Shown: positions 52,003-60,386, numbered from the stretch's first letter. The stretch is DNA of 64,000 nt from Mesorhizobium sp. (GCA_004963905.1 SUGL01000001.1:434001-498000), one strand, 5' to 3'. Made by a program: numbers and translations. Notes: generated by a model from the letters alone, not told the origin.

Positions 52003-53106
52003 TCATTTGTTCGCGGCCGCCACCGTGTCCGGCACCACCACCAGCTTGCCGACGAAGTCCTTGGCCATGAAGTCGGTCTGGGCGCGGTGGAAATCCGACA
52101 GCTTGTAGACGCCGCCGACCAGTGGCTTGATCTTCTTTTCCTCGATGTAGCGCACGATGCGGCGGAAGTCCGCGCGTGTCCCCTGGCTCGAGCCATGCAG
52201 CTGCAGCTGCTTCAGATACATGGTGCGGAGGTCGAGCTGCACCACCGGACCGGCGATGGCGCCGGCCGTGGTGTAGCGGCCCTCGGGCCGCAGGATGCGC
52301 AAGAGGTCGTTGAAGATGGCGCCGCCGACAAGATCGGCAACCACGTCGATGGGCTTGCCGCCCGTCGCCTCGGCGACGGCGGCCGGCAGGTCGGCCACAC
52401 CGCGCGTGATCACCTTCTCGGCGCCGATGTCGAGCACGGCCTGCTCCTTGCCCTTGCCGACGACGGCATAGGGAATGGCGCCGCGCGCCCGCGCCAGCTG
52501 CACGATGCCGGAGCCGACACCGCCCGAGGCACCGGTGACCAGCACCCGCTCGCCGGCCTTCAGCGCCGCGCGTTCCAGCATCTGCTCGCCGGTGAGATAG
52601 GCGCAGCAGAAGGTGGCGAGCTCGACATCGCTGAGCTCGGTATCGACGACATGCGCGTTCTCGGCCGGCAGGGCCTGGTATTCGGCATATCCGCCGTCGC
52701 GGCCGTGCCCCATATAGTCGATGTCCGCGAGCGAATCGTCGTCGCGGTTGTAGATGGAGAAGTCGACCATCACGCGCTCGCCGATACGGCTGGCAGGCAC
52801 TCCGTCGCCGACGGCAACGATGGTGCCCACCGTGTCGGTGCCCTGGATGCGGGGGAAAACAAGCGTGTTGCCCTGCCGGCGCCAGGTCGACACCGCTCCG
52901 GCGTCTTCCTCCGTGCCATAGGCGCCCTGGCGCACCCATACATCGGTGTTGTTCATGCCGCAGGCGCTGACCTTGACCAGCACTTCGCCGGCGGCCGGCG
53001 AGGGCACCTTCACATCGGTGCGGTAGACGAGCTTTTCCAGCCCGCCATGGCCGGTGAGCTGCACGGCGGCCATCGTTGCTGGGACGGTTCTGGTCATGGC
53101 ATTCAT
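52003..53106 (-). CDS. Medium-chain alcohol dehydrogenase / quinone oxidoreductase family
   Basis: A 367-residue MDR-superfamily oxidoreductase. The GroES-like N-terminal domain (PAAGEVLVKVSACGMNNTDV) and the NAD(P)-binding Rossmann domain with VLVTGASGGVGSGIVQLARA near 190 are clear. The full set of catalytic zinc ligands is not obvious: CGMNNTDV replaces the canonical CGVCHTD, so it may be a quinone-reductase-like form. I use the ATG at 53106, with GAGAAG 4 bases upstream; a second ATG lies at 53097. The frame extends far upstream only by reading through the aminotransferase out of frame. It is third in the minus-strand operon with the aminotransferase and the aldehyde dehydrogenase. Confidence 0.88.
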   Translation of the reverse strand: MNAMTRTVPATMAAVQLTGHGGLEKLVYRTDVKVPSPAAGEVLVKVSACGMNNTDVWVRQGAYGTEEDAGAVSTWRRQGNTLVFPRIQGTDTVGTIVAVGDGVPASRIGERVMVDFSIYNRDDDSLADIDYMGHGRDGGYAEYQALPAENAHVVDTELSDVELATFCCAYLTGEQMLERAALKAGERVLVTGASGGVGSGIVQLARARGAIPYAVVGKGKEQAVLDIGAEKVITRGVADLPAAVAEATGGKPIDVVADLVGGAIFNDLLRILRPEGRYTTAGAIAGPVVQLDLRTMYLKQLQLHGSSQGTRADFRRIVRYIEEKKIKPLVGGVYKLSDFHRAQTDFMAKDFVGKLVVVPDTVAAANK

Positions 53107-53114
53107 GTCGCTTC

Positions 53115-54494
53115 TCAGAGATTTGCGAAGACGCCGTTCACCGCGTTGGCGGTCTTGGCGACGATGGTGTCTGCCTCCTCGCGCGTCAGGCAGAGCGGCG
53201 GCGCGAAGCCGAGGATGTCGCCCTGCGGCATGGCGCGGCCGATGACGCCGCTTGCGGCAAGTGCGGTGGCGATCTGCGGCCCCACCTTGAGCGCCGGATC
53301 GAAGAAGACGCGATCGTCGCGATCCTTGACGAACTCGACCGCCGCCAGCATGCCGTCGCCGCGCACTTCGCCGACATTTTTGTGGCCGCCGACGGCCTTG
53401 GCGAGCTCGGAGCGAAAGTAAGCGCCGGTCTCGCCGGCGTTCTTCACCAGGTCCATTTCGTCGATCAGCTCGAGATTGGCGACGCCCGCGGCAACGCAAA
53501 TCGGGTGCGCCGAATAGGTCCAGCCATGGCCGAGCGAGCCCAGCTTGTCGGAACCCTTGACCAGCACCTGCCAGACCTTGTCGGAGACGATGACGCCGGA
53601 AAGCGGCGCATAGGCCGAGGTCAGCCCCTTGGCGATGGTGATCAGGTCCGGCTTGATGCCGTAATGATCGGAGCCGAACATTGTGCCGAGACGACCGAAA
53701 CCGGTCACCACCTCGTCGGCAATCAAGAGCACGTCGTACTTGTTCAGCACGGCCTGGATCTTCTGCCAGTAGCCGGCCGGCGGCGGCACGATGCCGCCGG
53801 TGCCGAGGATCGGCTCGCCGATGAAGGCGGCGACGGTGTCGGGGCCTTCGGCGAGGATCATCTCTTCGAGCTTGTCGGCGCAATATTGCGAGAACTGTTC
53901 CTCGCTCATCGAGCGGTCGGCGCGGCGGAAGTAGTAGGGCGCCTCGGTGTGCATGATCGGCGCGCGCGGCAGGTCGAAGGCGTTGTGGAACAGCTCGAGC
54001 CCGGTCAGCGAGCCCGTCATGACGCCGGAGCCGTGATAGCCGCGCCAGCGCGAGATGATCTTCTTCTTCTCCGACCGACCGAGAACGTTGTTGTAGTACC
54101 AGATCAGCTTGATGTTGGTCTCGTTGGCGTCGGAGCCGGAGAGGCCGAAATAGACCCTCGACATGCCCTTCGGCGCGCGGTCGATGATCATCTTGGACAG
54201 CCGGATAGAGGCCTCGGTGCCGTGGCCGACATAGGCGTGGTAGTAGGCGAGGTTCTTCGCCTGCTCTGCGATGGCATCGGCGATCTTCTGGCGGCCATAG
54301 CCGACGTTGACGCAATAGAGGCCGGCGAAGGCATCGATGCTCTTCTTGCCGGTGTTGTCCCAGACGGTGACGCCTTCGCCGCCGGCCATGATGCGGGCCG
54401 GCGACTCACCCCGCGCGTGCGTGCCCATATGCGTCGAGGGATGGAAGAAGTGGTCGCGATCCCAGGCCGAAAGTTCGTTGGATTGTTCGAGCAT
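53115..54494 (-). CDS. Class III aminotransferase of the ectoine locus
   Basis: A 459-residue PLP-dependent class III (omega) aminotransferase. LIADEVVTGFGRLGTMFGSD holds the PLP-ring Asp, and the Schiff-base Lys is in ITIAKGLTSAYAPLSG. GLSGSDANETNIKLIWYYNN is a family hallmark. In the ectoine loci of other proteobacteria an aminotransferase (atf) and a semialdehyde dehydrogenase (ssd) convert 2,4-diaminobutyrate through aspartate semialdehyde to aspartate; this gene and its upstream neighbour fit those roles. The ATG at 54494 follows AAGGAG. It is 8 bases before the alcohol dehydrogenase gene. Confidence 0.93.
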   Translation of the reverse strand: MLEQSNELSAWDRDHFFHPSTHMGTHARGESPARIMAGGEGVTVWDNTGKKSIDAFAGLYCVNVGYGRQKIADAIAEQAKNLAYYHAYVGHGTEASIRLSKMIIDRAPKGMSRVYFGLSGSDANETNIKLIWYYNNVLGRSEKKKIISRWRGYHGSGVMTGSLTGLELFHNAFDLPRAPIMHTEAPYYFRRADRSMSEEQFSQYCADKLEEMILAEGPDTVAAFIGEPILGTGGIVPPPAGYWQKIQAVLNKYDVLLIADEVVTGFGRLGTMFGSDHYGIKPDLITIAKGLTSAYAPLSGVIVSDKVWQVLVKGSDKLGSLGHGWTYSAHPICVAAGVANLELIDEMDLVKNAGETGAYFRSELAKAVGGHKNVGEVRGDGMLAAVEFVKDRDDRVFFDPALKVGPQIATALAASGVIGRAMPQGDILGFAPPLCLTREEADTIVAKTANAVNGVFANL

Positions 54495-54530
54495 CTTTTT
54501 TCTCCTTGCAGGGAATTCTTCCGGCGTGCG

Positions 54531-56024
54531 CTAGGCGACGTCCAGACAAACGTATTTCAGATCGGTGAAGGCTTCGAGGCCATGGCGTGAGCCCTCGCGG
54601 CCAATGCCGGATTGCTTGACGCCGCCGAACGGGATCGGCGCGCCGGTGATCTTGACCCGGTTGATCGCGACCATGCCGTAGTCCAGCGCGCGGCCCATAC
54701 GCGCCTGCCGCGCGCCGTTCTCGGTCACGACATAGGCGACGAGGCCATATTCGGTGGCATTGGCGCGGGCAACGACTTCCGCTTCGTCGTCGAAGGGCGT
54801 CACGGCGGCGACCGGGCCGAAGGTTTCCTCATGCATGATCAGCGCTTCGTCCGGCACGTCGACGAGCAGCGTCGGCTGGTAGAACAGCGATCCGGCCGCG
54901 TGACGCTTGCCGCCGGTGAGGCAGCGCGCGCCGCGGGCGAGAGCGTCGGCCACCTGCTCCTCCACCTTCTTGACGGCGCGCTCATGCATCAGCGGTCCGA
55001 TGTCGGCGTCGCCGGAGAGCCCGTTGCCGGTGTGCAGCCGCTCGATGCGGCGTGCGAAGGCTGCGCAGAACCGGTCGTGGATCTGGCGCTGCACGTAGAT
55101 GCGGTTGGCGGCAAGGCAATCCTGGCCGGAGGTGGCGAATTTGGCGTCGAGCGCGATCGCCACCGCCTTCTCGATATCGGCATCGTCGAAGACGATCAGC
55201 GGCGCATGGCCGCCGAGCTCCATGACCAGCCGCTTCATCGTCGGCGCGCTCTGCGCGGCAATCAACCGGCCGACTTCGGTCGATCCGGTGAAGCTCATGG
55301 CGCGCACGCGGGCATCGGCGCACATCGTTCCGACGATCGTTCGTGCGTCACCCGTGACGACGTTGAAGACGCCGGCCGGCAGTCCGGCGCGCTCGCCAAG
55401 CTCGGCCAAAGCCAAGGCCGACAGCGGCGTTTCCGACGACGGATGCGCCACCACGGTGCAGCCGGCGGCGAGCGCCGCAGCGGCCTTGCGGGTGAGCATG
55501 GCGGATGGAAAATTCCACGGGGTCACGACGCCGACGACGCCGAGCGGCTCGCGGCGCACGGTCATCTCGGCATTGGGCAGGTGACTGGTGACGCTTTCGG
55601 CGTTGAGGCGTTTCGCTTCCTCGGCATACCACTCGACGAAGGAGGCGGCATAGTCGATCTCGCCGAGCGATTCCTTGAGCGGCTTGCCCTGTTCCAGCGT
55701 CATCAGCAGCGCCAGGTCGTCCTTGGCAGCAATGATCAGATCGAACCATTTTCGCAAAATCCTGGAGCGCTCCTGCGGCAAGGCAGAGCGCCAGGCGGGG
55801 AGGACGCGCGCTGCGGCGTCGATTGCCTCTGTCGTCTGCCCGGCATCGAGCGCCGCGACGAAGGCCACGGTGGCGCCGGTGGCCGGGTCGGTGACTTCGA
55901 AGCTGGCGGCCGAATGGCCGGCCGTCCAGTGACCGCCGACATAGCCGAGATCGCGCAATAGCCGGCGATCGGCAAGACGGTCGAGTGCTTCGTGGCGGTG
56001 CGGGCGTGCAAAATGCGCGGACAT
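54531..56024 (-). CDS. Succinate-semialdehyde-type aldehyde dehydrogenase of the ectoine locus
   Basis: A 497-residue aldehyde dehydrogenase of the GabD type. The nucleophile is Cys303 (SGQDCLAANR), the base is Glu269 (MELGGHAP), and PWNFPSAMLTRK is the conserved substrate loop. An oddity: the cofactor-binding segment reads CTVVAHPSSETPLSAL, so the usual Lys of the KPAE/KPSE motif is His194. The gene occupies the ssd position of ectoine loci, probably oxidising aspartate semialdehyde. It starts with GGGAGA 8 bases before the ATG and heads the leftward operon. Confidence 0.92.
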   Translation of the reverse strand: MSAHFARPHRHEALDRLADRRLLRDLGYVGGHWTAGHSAASFEVTDPATGATVAFVAALDAGQTTEAIDAAARVLPAWRSALPQERSRILRKWFDLIIAAKDDLALLMTLEQGKPLKESLGEIDYAASFVEWYAEEAKRLNAESVTSHLPNAEMTVRREPLGVVGVVTPWNFPSAMLTRKAAAALAAGCTVVAHPSSETPLSALALAELGERAGLPAGVFNVVTGDARTIVGTMCADARVRAMSFTGSTEVGRLIAAQSAPTMKRLVMELGGHAPLIVFDDADIEKAVAIALDAKFATSGQDCLAANRIYVQRQIHDRFCAAFARRIERLHTGNGLSGDADIGPLMHERAVKKVEEQVADALARGARCLTGGKRHAAGSLFYQPTLLVDVPDEALIMHEETFGPVAAVTPFDDEAEVVARANATEYGLVAYVVTENGARQARMGRALDYGMVAINRVKITGAPIPFGGVKQSGIGREGSRHGLEAFTDLKYVCLDVA

Positions 56025-56106
56025 TGATCAGGTCTCCCGGTGCCGAGGCGATGCGGAGAGACTAGCCGTACGAGTGAGACAGAGAGGCTGTTTCGGCAGC
56101 CGCCTG

Positions 56107-56153
56107 TAGAGAGATTGTCTCTATTTCCCCCAGGGATGGAGACGATCTCTCTA
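56107..56153. promoter_or_regulatory. Operator-like inverted repeat upstream of the ssd/atf operon
   Basis: TAGAGAGATTGTCTC (56107-56121) and GAGACGATCTCTCTA (56139-56153) are complementary over 15 bases with one mismatch, separated by 17 bases. Each half is itself nearly palindromic (AGAGA TTG TCTCT). It lies about 85-130 bases before the aldehyde dehydrogenase ATG. It is a likely binding site for the AsnC/Lrp protein or EnuR. Confidence 0.6.
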
Positions 56154-56222
56154 ACCTAAGAACCTAAGCTTGCAGTTGGCCTCTGCCGCCAGCGTTGAAA
56201 ATTGGCCGAGGGTCCTCAGCCT

Positions 56223-56404
56223 CGTCATCCTTGGGCGGAGCAGGAGCGAAGCTCCGTCGCGAAGACCCAAGGATCCATGCCGTTACCTTGATCGAAGGGT
56301 GCAGCAGCGCAGAATTCTGCACCGCTGCAACGCCTTGGCGTCACGGCATGGATCCTCGGGTCTTCGCCGCGTCGCTACGCTCCTTGCTCCGCCCGTGGAT
56401 GACG
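56223..56404. repeat. Palindromic intergenic element, family B, copy 2
   Basis: The outer arms are CGTCATCC (56223-56230) and GGATGACG (56397-56404). The inner arms are GGATCCATGCCGTTAC (56271-56286) and GTCACGGCATGGATCC (56340-56355), complementary with one mismatch. CCTTGCTCCGCC near the right end is also shared with copy 1 at 33921-34117. It sits immediately past the stop codon of the AsnC-type regulator and may also end its transcript. Confidence 0.85.
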
Positions 56405-56411
56405 ACGGCGT

Positions 56412-56900
56412 TCATCGCCCCGGCAGCAGATCGGCCACGGGCAACACGGTGTCTTCCTTCACCGTCTTGGTGACGATGTAGGTGAAGTAACGGTCGATGC
56501 CGATCTCGCGTTCCAGCAGGCTATCCACCAGCCGCTGATAGGCATCGATGTCGCGCGCCATCACTTTCAGCACATAATCGACGCCGCCGCCGACCGACCA
56601 GCAGGCGACGATCTCCGGAATGTCGCGGATGACCCGCTCGAAGCGGTCGAAATCGGCCTGGCGGTGGCTGGCCAATGTCACTTCCATCAGCACGGTCGCC
56701 ACCGGCGCGATGACGCGCATGGCGATAGCAGCGTGGTAGCCGGAAACGATGCCGGCCTTCTCCAGCTTGCGCAGACGCATCCAGCAAGGGGTCGGCGACA
56801 GGCCGACCTTCTCGGCCAGCGCCAGCTTGGTGATGCGCCCGTCGCGCTGGATGGCGTCCAGGATCTTGAGGTCGATCGGGTCGAGTTTCGCTGCCGCCAT
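56412..56900 (-). CDS. AsnC/Lrp family transcriptional regulator of the ectoine locus
   Basis: A 162-residue Lrp/AsnC protein: a winged helix-turn-helix (about 1-60; LDAIQRDGRITKLALAEKVG, LSPTPCWMRLRKLEKAGIVS) and a RAM ligand-binding domain (about 65-150; VGGGVDYVLKVMARDIDAYQ). The ATG at 56900 has GGAG 5 bases upstream; earlier ATGs at 56939 and 56960 have no such site. AsnC-type genes are regular members of ectoine degradation loci, where the protein activates catabolic genes in response to 2,4-diaminobutyrate-type inducers. It is divergent from enuR across 82 bases. Confidence 0.93.
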   Translation of the reverse strand: MAAAKLDPIDLKILDAIQRDGRITKLALAEKVGLSPTPCWMRLRKLEKAGIVSGYHAAIAMRVIAPVATVLMEVTLASHRQADFDRFERVIRDIPEIVACWSVGGGVDYVLKVMARDIDAYQRLVDSLLEREIGIDRYFTYIVTKTVKEDTVLPVADLLPGR

Positions 56901-56979
56901 GCCGGCTCCGTTTTTGCTCGGGACACCATGACGATGCATTATTTCGATTGTCAATTGCACTGATTTCGATCTCTAATAA

Positions 56980-56992
56980 GTCATGACATTAT
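56980..56992. promoter_or_regulatory. Candidate EnuR operator overlapping the enuR start
   Basis: GTCATGACATTAT covers the enuR initiation codon. The same word with one change (GTCATGATATTAT) lies at 58420-58432 in front of ehuA. A shared site at the regulator gene and the transporter operon is what self-regulation plus operon control by EnuR would require. Confidence 0.45.
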
Positions 56993-58368
56993 GGCAGCCA
57001 GATCCAGCGCTCATTCGACGACCGGCCTATCTCTCGCTGGCCGACCAATTCGCCCGCGCGATCCATGACGGGCGGCTCGCCAACGGCGCGCGGCTGCCGA
57101 CGCACCGCCGCCTTGCGGACGACTTGAAACTTTCGGTGCAGACCGTCAGCCGCGCCTATGAGGAACTGATCCGCCGCGGCCTGATCTCCGGCGAGGTCGG
57201 GCGCGGCAGCTTCGTGCAGACGCAGCGCCGCGAGCCGGAGCCGCCCTACCTCCCTGAGCGGCTGGGCGAGGTCATCGATCTCTCCATCCTGAAGCCGGTC
57301 TGCGAGCCGATGCATCTGGAGAAGCTGAAGCAGGCGCTCTCCTGGCTGGCCGAAAACCTGCCGTCGAGCTCCGCACTGTCGTTCCGGCCGAACATGGTGT
57401 TCCCGCGCCACCGCGCCGTGGCGGTCGAGTGGCTGAAGCTCTGCGGCCTGGAAGCCTCGCCGCAGAATATCTGCCTCACCAATGGCGCAACGGCCGGCAT
57501 GACAGTGGCGCTGATGAGCGTCGCGCCGCCCGGCTCGACGGTTGCCACCGAGGCGATCGGCCACCACACGCTGGTGCCGCTTGCCCGCTATCTCGGCTTC
57601 AATCTCGAGGGTCTGCCGATCGACGGCAACGGCCTGATCCCGGAAGCGTTGGACGAAGCCTGCCGGCTCTCGGACATCCGTGCCGTCTTCGTCCAGCCCT
57701 CGGTGATCAACCCGACGGCTACCTTGATGGACGCCACTCGACGCGAGCAGATCGCGGCGGTCGCACGCAAGCACGACATCGCCATCATCGAGAACGACGT
57801 GCTTGGGCCTCTCGTCGAAGGTCGGCCGCCGGCCGTCGCCGCCTTCGCTCCAGAGCGAACCCTCTACGTCACCTCCTTTACCAAGATCGTCGTGCCGGGC
57901 CTGCGCATCGGCTATCTTGCGGTGCCGGACCGCTACGTCGCGGCCGTCGCCAACCGCCATCTCGTCTCGAACTGGATGGCCACTCCGATGGTGGCGGAGA
58001 TCGCGACGCGCTGGGTGAACGACGGCACCGCGATTGAGCTGGTCAACTGGCAGCGCGGCGCGCTGAGACGCCGGCAGGAGATCGCCGCCGAGGTGCTCAC
58101 GGGGATCGACTATCGCGTCCATCGCGACGGGCTGCATCTCTGGCTCGAATTGCCGGGCGACCGCGCCGAGGAGAGTTTCGTCGCGCAGGCGCGCCTGCGC
58201 GGCGTGGCGATCGCGCCGGGCACTTCTTTCCGCATCGCCGACACGCCCTGGCATCCGGCCGTGCGTATCTCGCTCGGATCGACCACCGAAGGGGAACTGC
58301 GCGCCGGCTTGAGCGTTGTCGCCAAGCTCCTGCTTGGCGATCCGGAGCATCTCCTGCTCGCCATTTGA
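56983..58368 (+). CDS. enuR: EnuR, MocR/GntR-type regulator of ectoine use
   Basis: A 461-residue MocR protein: an N-terminal GntR winged helix (about 15-80; LSLADQFARAIHDGRLANGA, RRLADDLKLSVQTVSRAYEE) linked to an aminotransferase-fold domain. Lys301 in TSFTKIVVPGLRIGYL is at the position that binds PLP, close to the Lys302 that I recall for Ruegeria pomeroyi EnuR. EnuR represses ectoine uptake and catabolic genes and is released by N-acetyl-diaminobutyrate or diaminobutyrate bound to PLP. Position next to ehuABCD-eutABC and an asnC gene makes the assignment strong. The ATG at 56983 overlaps the candidate operator. Confidence 0.93.
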   Translation: MTLWQPDPALIRRPAYLSLADQFARAIHDGRLANGARLPTHRRLADDLKLSVQTVSRAYEELIRRGLISGEVGRGSFVQTQRREPEPPYLPERLGEVIDLSILKPVCEPMHLEKLKQALSWLAENLPSSSALSFRPNMVFPRHRAVAVEWLKLCGLEASPQNICLTNGATAGMTVALMSVAPPGSTVATEAIGHHTLVPLARYLGFNLEGLPIDGNGLIPEALDEACRLSDIRAVFVQPSVINPTATLMDATRREQIAAVARKHDIAIIENDVLGPLVEGRPPAVAAFAPERTLYVTSFTKIVVPGLRIGYLAVPDRYVAAVANRHLVSNWMATPMVAEIATRWVNDGTAIELVNWQRGALRRRQEIAAEVLTGIDYRVHRDGLHLWLELPGDRAEESFVAQARLRGVAIAPGTSFRIADTPWHPAVRISLGSTTEGELRAGLSVVAKLLLGDPEHLLLAI

Positions 58369-58419
58369 TGCACAACAGAAGCGCAGATTGCCCTGAAATT
58401 GTGCCGTGCCCGAAATATT

Positions 58420-58450
58420 GTCATGATATTATTTTCCTAATTGACATGAT
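58420..58450. promoter_or_regulatory. Promoter/operator region of the ehu-eut operon
   Basis: GTCATGATATTAT (58420-58432) and TTGACATGAT (58441-58450) stand 20 bases apart, and TTGACA is also a consensus -35 box. The -10 that should follow is weak (CATCGT at 58464). A repressor bound here would cover the promoter. The site resembles the word over the enuR start codon. Confidence 0.5.
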
Positions 58451-58504
58451 TTGGCGCGTTTCGCATCGTTAAGGGCACAGGCTGCTCCAGAACGGGGAAA
58501 AATA

Positions 58505-59290
58505 TTGCCCGCGCCCATCATCAAGGTCGATGCGATTTCGAAGAGCTTCGGCACCTTCAAGGTGCTGGACGGCCTGTCGATGCAGGTCATGCCGGGCGAG
58601 AAGCTGGCGCTGATCGGCCCGTCCGGATCCGGCAAGACGACGATCCTGCGCATCCTGATGACGCTGGAGAAGATCGACGGCGGCCACATTCAGATCGACG
58701 GCGAGCAGCTCTATCACATGGAGCGCAACGGCCAGCTGCTGCCGGCCGACGAGCGGCACCTGGCCAAGATGCGCCAGAAGATCGGCATGGTCTTCCAGCT
58801 CTTCAACCTGTTCCCGCACAAATGCGTCATGGACAACGTCACGCTGGCGCCGATGCTGACCAAGGGTGTCGCGCGCGCCGCCGCCGAAAAGCGGGCGATG
58901 GAGCTGCTCGACATGGTGGGGCTGGCCGACAAGGCCAAGGCGATGCCGGCGCAGCTTTCCGGCGGCCAGAAGCAGCGCGTCGCGATCGCCCGGGCGCTGG
59001 CGCTGTCGCCCAAGATCATGCTGTTCGACGAGGTCACCTCGGCGCTCGATCCCGAACTGGTCGAGGAGGTGCTCAACGTCATGCGCAAGCTCGCCGCCGA
59101 GACTGACATGACGATGCTGCTCGTCACCCACGAGATGGGCTTTGCCCACGACTTCGCCGACAGGGTGCTGTTCTTCGACCGCGGCAGGATCGTCGAGGAA
59201 GGCAAGCCCGATGAGATTTTCCGCCATCCCAAGCAGGAACGCACGCAGGGTTTCCTGAAGAAGATCATCGCGGCCGGACATCGCGTCTGA
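58505..59290 (+). CDS. ehuA: EhuA, ectoine/hydroxyectoine ABC transporter ATPase
   Basis: The ATPase of the osmolyte importer, 261 residues: Walker [26 protein letters not shown] as the Q-loop, signature [15 protein letters not shown], Walker [17 protein letters not shown] and the switch His in [13 protein letters not shown]. It belongs to the polar-amino-acid group. There is no ATG: I place the start at a TTG at 58505, 7 bases after GGGG, because homology begins at [19 protein letters not shown] at 58451 would add an unrelated segment. ehuB follows after 106 bases. Confidence 0.93.
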   Translation: MPAPIIKVDAISKSFGTFKVLDGLSMQVMPGEKLALIGPSGSGKTTILRILMTLEKIDGGHIQIDGEQLYHMERNGQLLPADERHLAKMRQKIGMVFQLFNLFPHKCVMDNVTLAPMLTKGVARAAAEKRAMELLDMVGLADKAKAMPAQLSGGQKQRVAIARALALSPKIMLFDEVTSALDPELVEEVLNVMRKLAAETDMTMLLVTHEMGFAHDFADRVLFFDRGRIVEEGKPDEIFRHPKQERTQGFLKKIIAAGHRV

Positions 59291-59309
59291 CCGCAATGCA
59301 AACGGGCGA

Positions 59310-59364
59310 CGAAGTCGTCCCGGGCAACGAGCCGCCCTCGGAGTCCAAACGCCCAAGTGGGCAA
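59310..59364 (+). other. Two small hairpins between ehuA and ehuB
   Basis: CGGGCGACGA/TCGTCCCG and GCCCA/TGGGC stem-loops are visible in the 106-base gap. They may shield the ehuB mRNA end or set the ratio of binding protein to ATPase. The ehuB Shine-Dalgarno AAGGAG follows at 59382-59387. Confidence 0.4.
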
Positions 59365-59396
59365 ACCAAGAAGATAGAAACAAGGAGTTGGGAACG

Positions 59397-60248
59397 ATGA
59401 AGAAACTTGGCATTCTGGCTGGCGTCGCCGGCCTCGCAGTGGCCGCGGTGTTGGTCGCCTCCGGTGCGCGTTCGGCCGACGACGCCAAGCTGGAGCAGCT
59501 CAAGCAGCAAGGCTTCGCCCGCGTCGCCATCGCCAATGAGCCGCCCTATACGGCGGTCGCCGCCGACGGCAAGGTCTCGGGCGCGGCGCCGGATGTGGCG
59601 CGCGAGATCTTCAAGCGCCTCGGCGTCAACGACATCGTCGCCTCCATCTCCGAATACGGCGCCATGATCCCCGGCCTGCAGGCCGGCCGCTTCGACGTCG
59701 TCACCGCCGGCCTGTTCATGAAGCCGGAGCGCTGCGCGGCGGTCGCCTATTCCGAGCCGGTGCTGTGCGATGCCGAGGCGATGCTGGTGAAGAAGGGCAA
59801 CCCGAAGGGCTTCAAGAGCTATGAGGACATCGCCAAGGACAGCTCCGCCACCGTCGGCGCGCCCGGCGGCGGCACCGAGGAGAAGCTGGCGCTCAATGCC
59901 GGCGTGCCACGCGATCGCGTCATCGTCGTGCCGGACGGCCAGAGCGGCCTGAAGATGGTGCAGGACGGCCGCATCGACGCCTATTCACTGCCCGTTCTGT
60001 CGATCAACGACCTGGTCAAGAAGGCCAATGATCCGAACCTCGAAGTGATCGCGCCGGTGCAGGGCGCACCCGTCTATTGCGACGGCGCCGCCTTCAAGAA
60101 GGGCGACGAGGCGCTGCGCGATGCCTATGACGTCGAACTCGCCAAGATGAAGAAGTCCGGCGAGTTCGCCAAGATCATCGAACCCTACGGCTTCTCCGCC
60201 AAGGCGGCGATGTCGACGACGCGCGAGAAGCTCTGCGCGGCGAAGTAG
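59397..60248 (+). CDS. ehuB: EhuB, ectoine/hydroxyectoine periplasmic binding protein
   Basis: A 283-residue binding protein of the polar amino-acid group. The signal peptide is MKKLGILAGVAGLAVAAVLV with cleavage near ARSADD. The mature part has the family core GFARVAIANEPPYTAVAADG and GAAPDVAREIFKRLGVNDIV. MIPGLQAGRFDVVTAGLFMK is the second conserved block. The position after ehuA and before two permeases matches the S. meliloti ehuABCD order. The ATG at 59397 lies 9 bases after AAGGAG; an in-frame TTG three codons upstream is unlikely. Confidence 0.94.
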   Translation: MKKLGILAGVAGLAVAAVLVASGARSADDAKLEQLKQQGFARVAIANEPPYTAVAADGKVSGAAPDVAREIFKRLGVNDIVASISEYGAMIPGLQAGRFDVVTAGLFMKPERCAAVAYSEPVLCDAEAMLVKKGNPKGFKSYEDIAKDSSATVGAPGGGTEEKLALNAGVPRDRVIVVPDGQSGLKMVQDGRIDAYSLPVLSINDLVKKANDPNLEVIAPVQGAPVYCDGAAFKKGDEALRDAYDVELAKMKKSGEFAKIIEPYGFSAKAAMSTTREKLCAAK

Positions 60249-60260
60249 GTACTGCTTCTT

Positions 60261-60386
60261 CCTTCTCCCCGTTCACGGGGAGAAGGTGTCACGAAGTGAC
60301 GGATGAGGGGCGGCGCCGTACTTTCGTAAGTTTGCGCTGCCCCTCATCTGCCTACCAGCATCTTCTCCCCGTAAACGGGGAGAAGA
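60261..60386. repeat. Palindromic element, family C, inside the ehu operon
   Basis: Two near-identical hairpins flank the element: CCTTCTCCCCG/CGGGGAGAAGG at 60261-60286 and CTTCTCCCCG/CGGGGAGAAG at 60362-60385. A GTCAC-GAA-GTGAC hairpin follows the first, and an ATGAGGGGC/GCCCCTCAT arm pair spans about 60303-60350. It lies between ehuB and ehuC, so it would be transcribed. Confidence 0.85.

Larger units (their letters stand above)
56025..56411. other. Intergenic region with operator-like repeat and palindromic element
   Basis: The 387 bases between the aldehyde dehydrogenase and the AsnC-type regulator hold no gene. The promoter side (56025-56215) carries a 15-base inverted repeat (56107-56153). 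The remainder is a family B palindromic element (56223-56404). Confidence 0.65.

Noticed and set aside
53107..54315. N-terminal 400-codon extension of the alcohol dehydrogenase frame
   Set aside because: This part reads the aminotransferase gene in the wrong frame. The dehydrogenase homology begins at the ATG at 53106, which has its own ribosome binding site.
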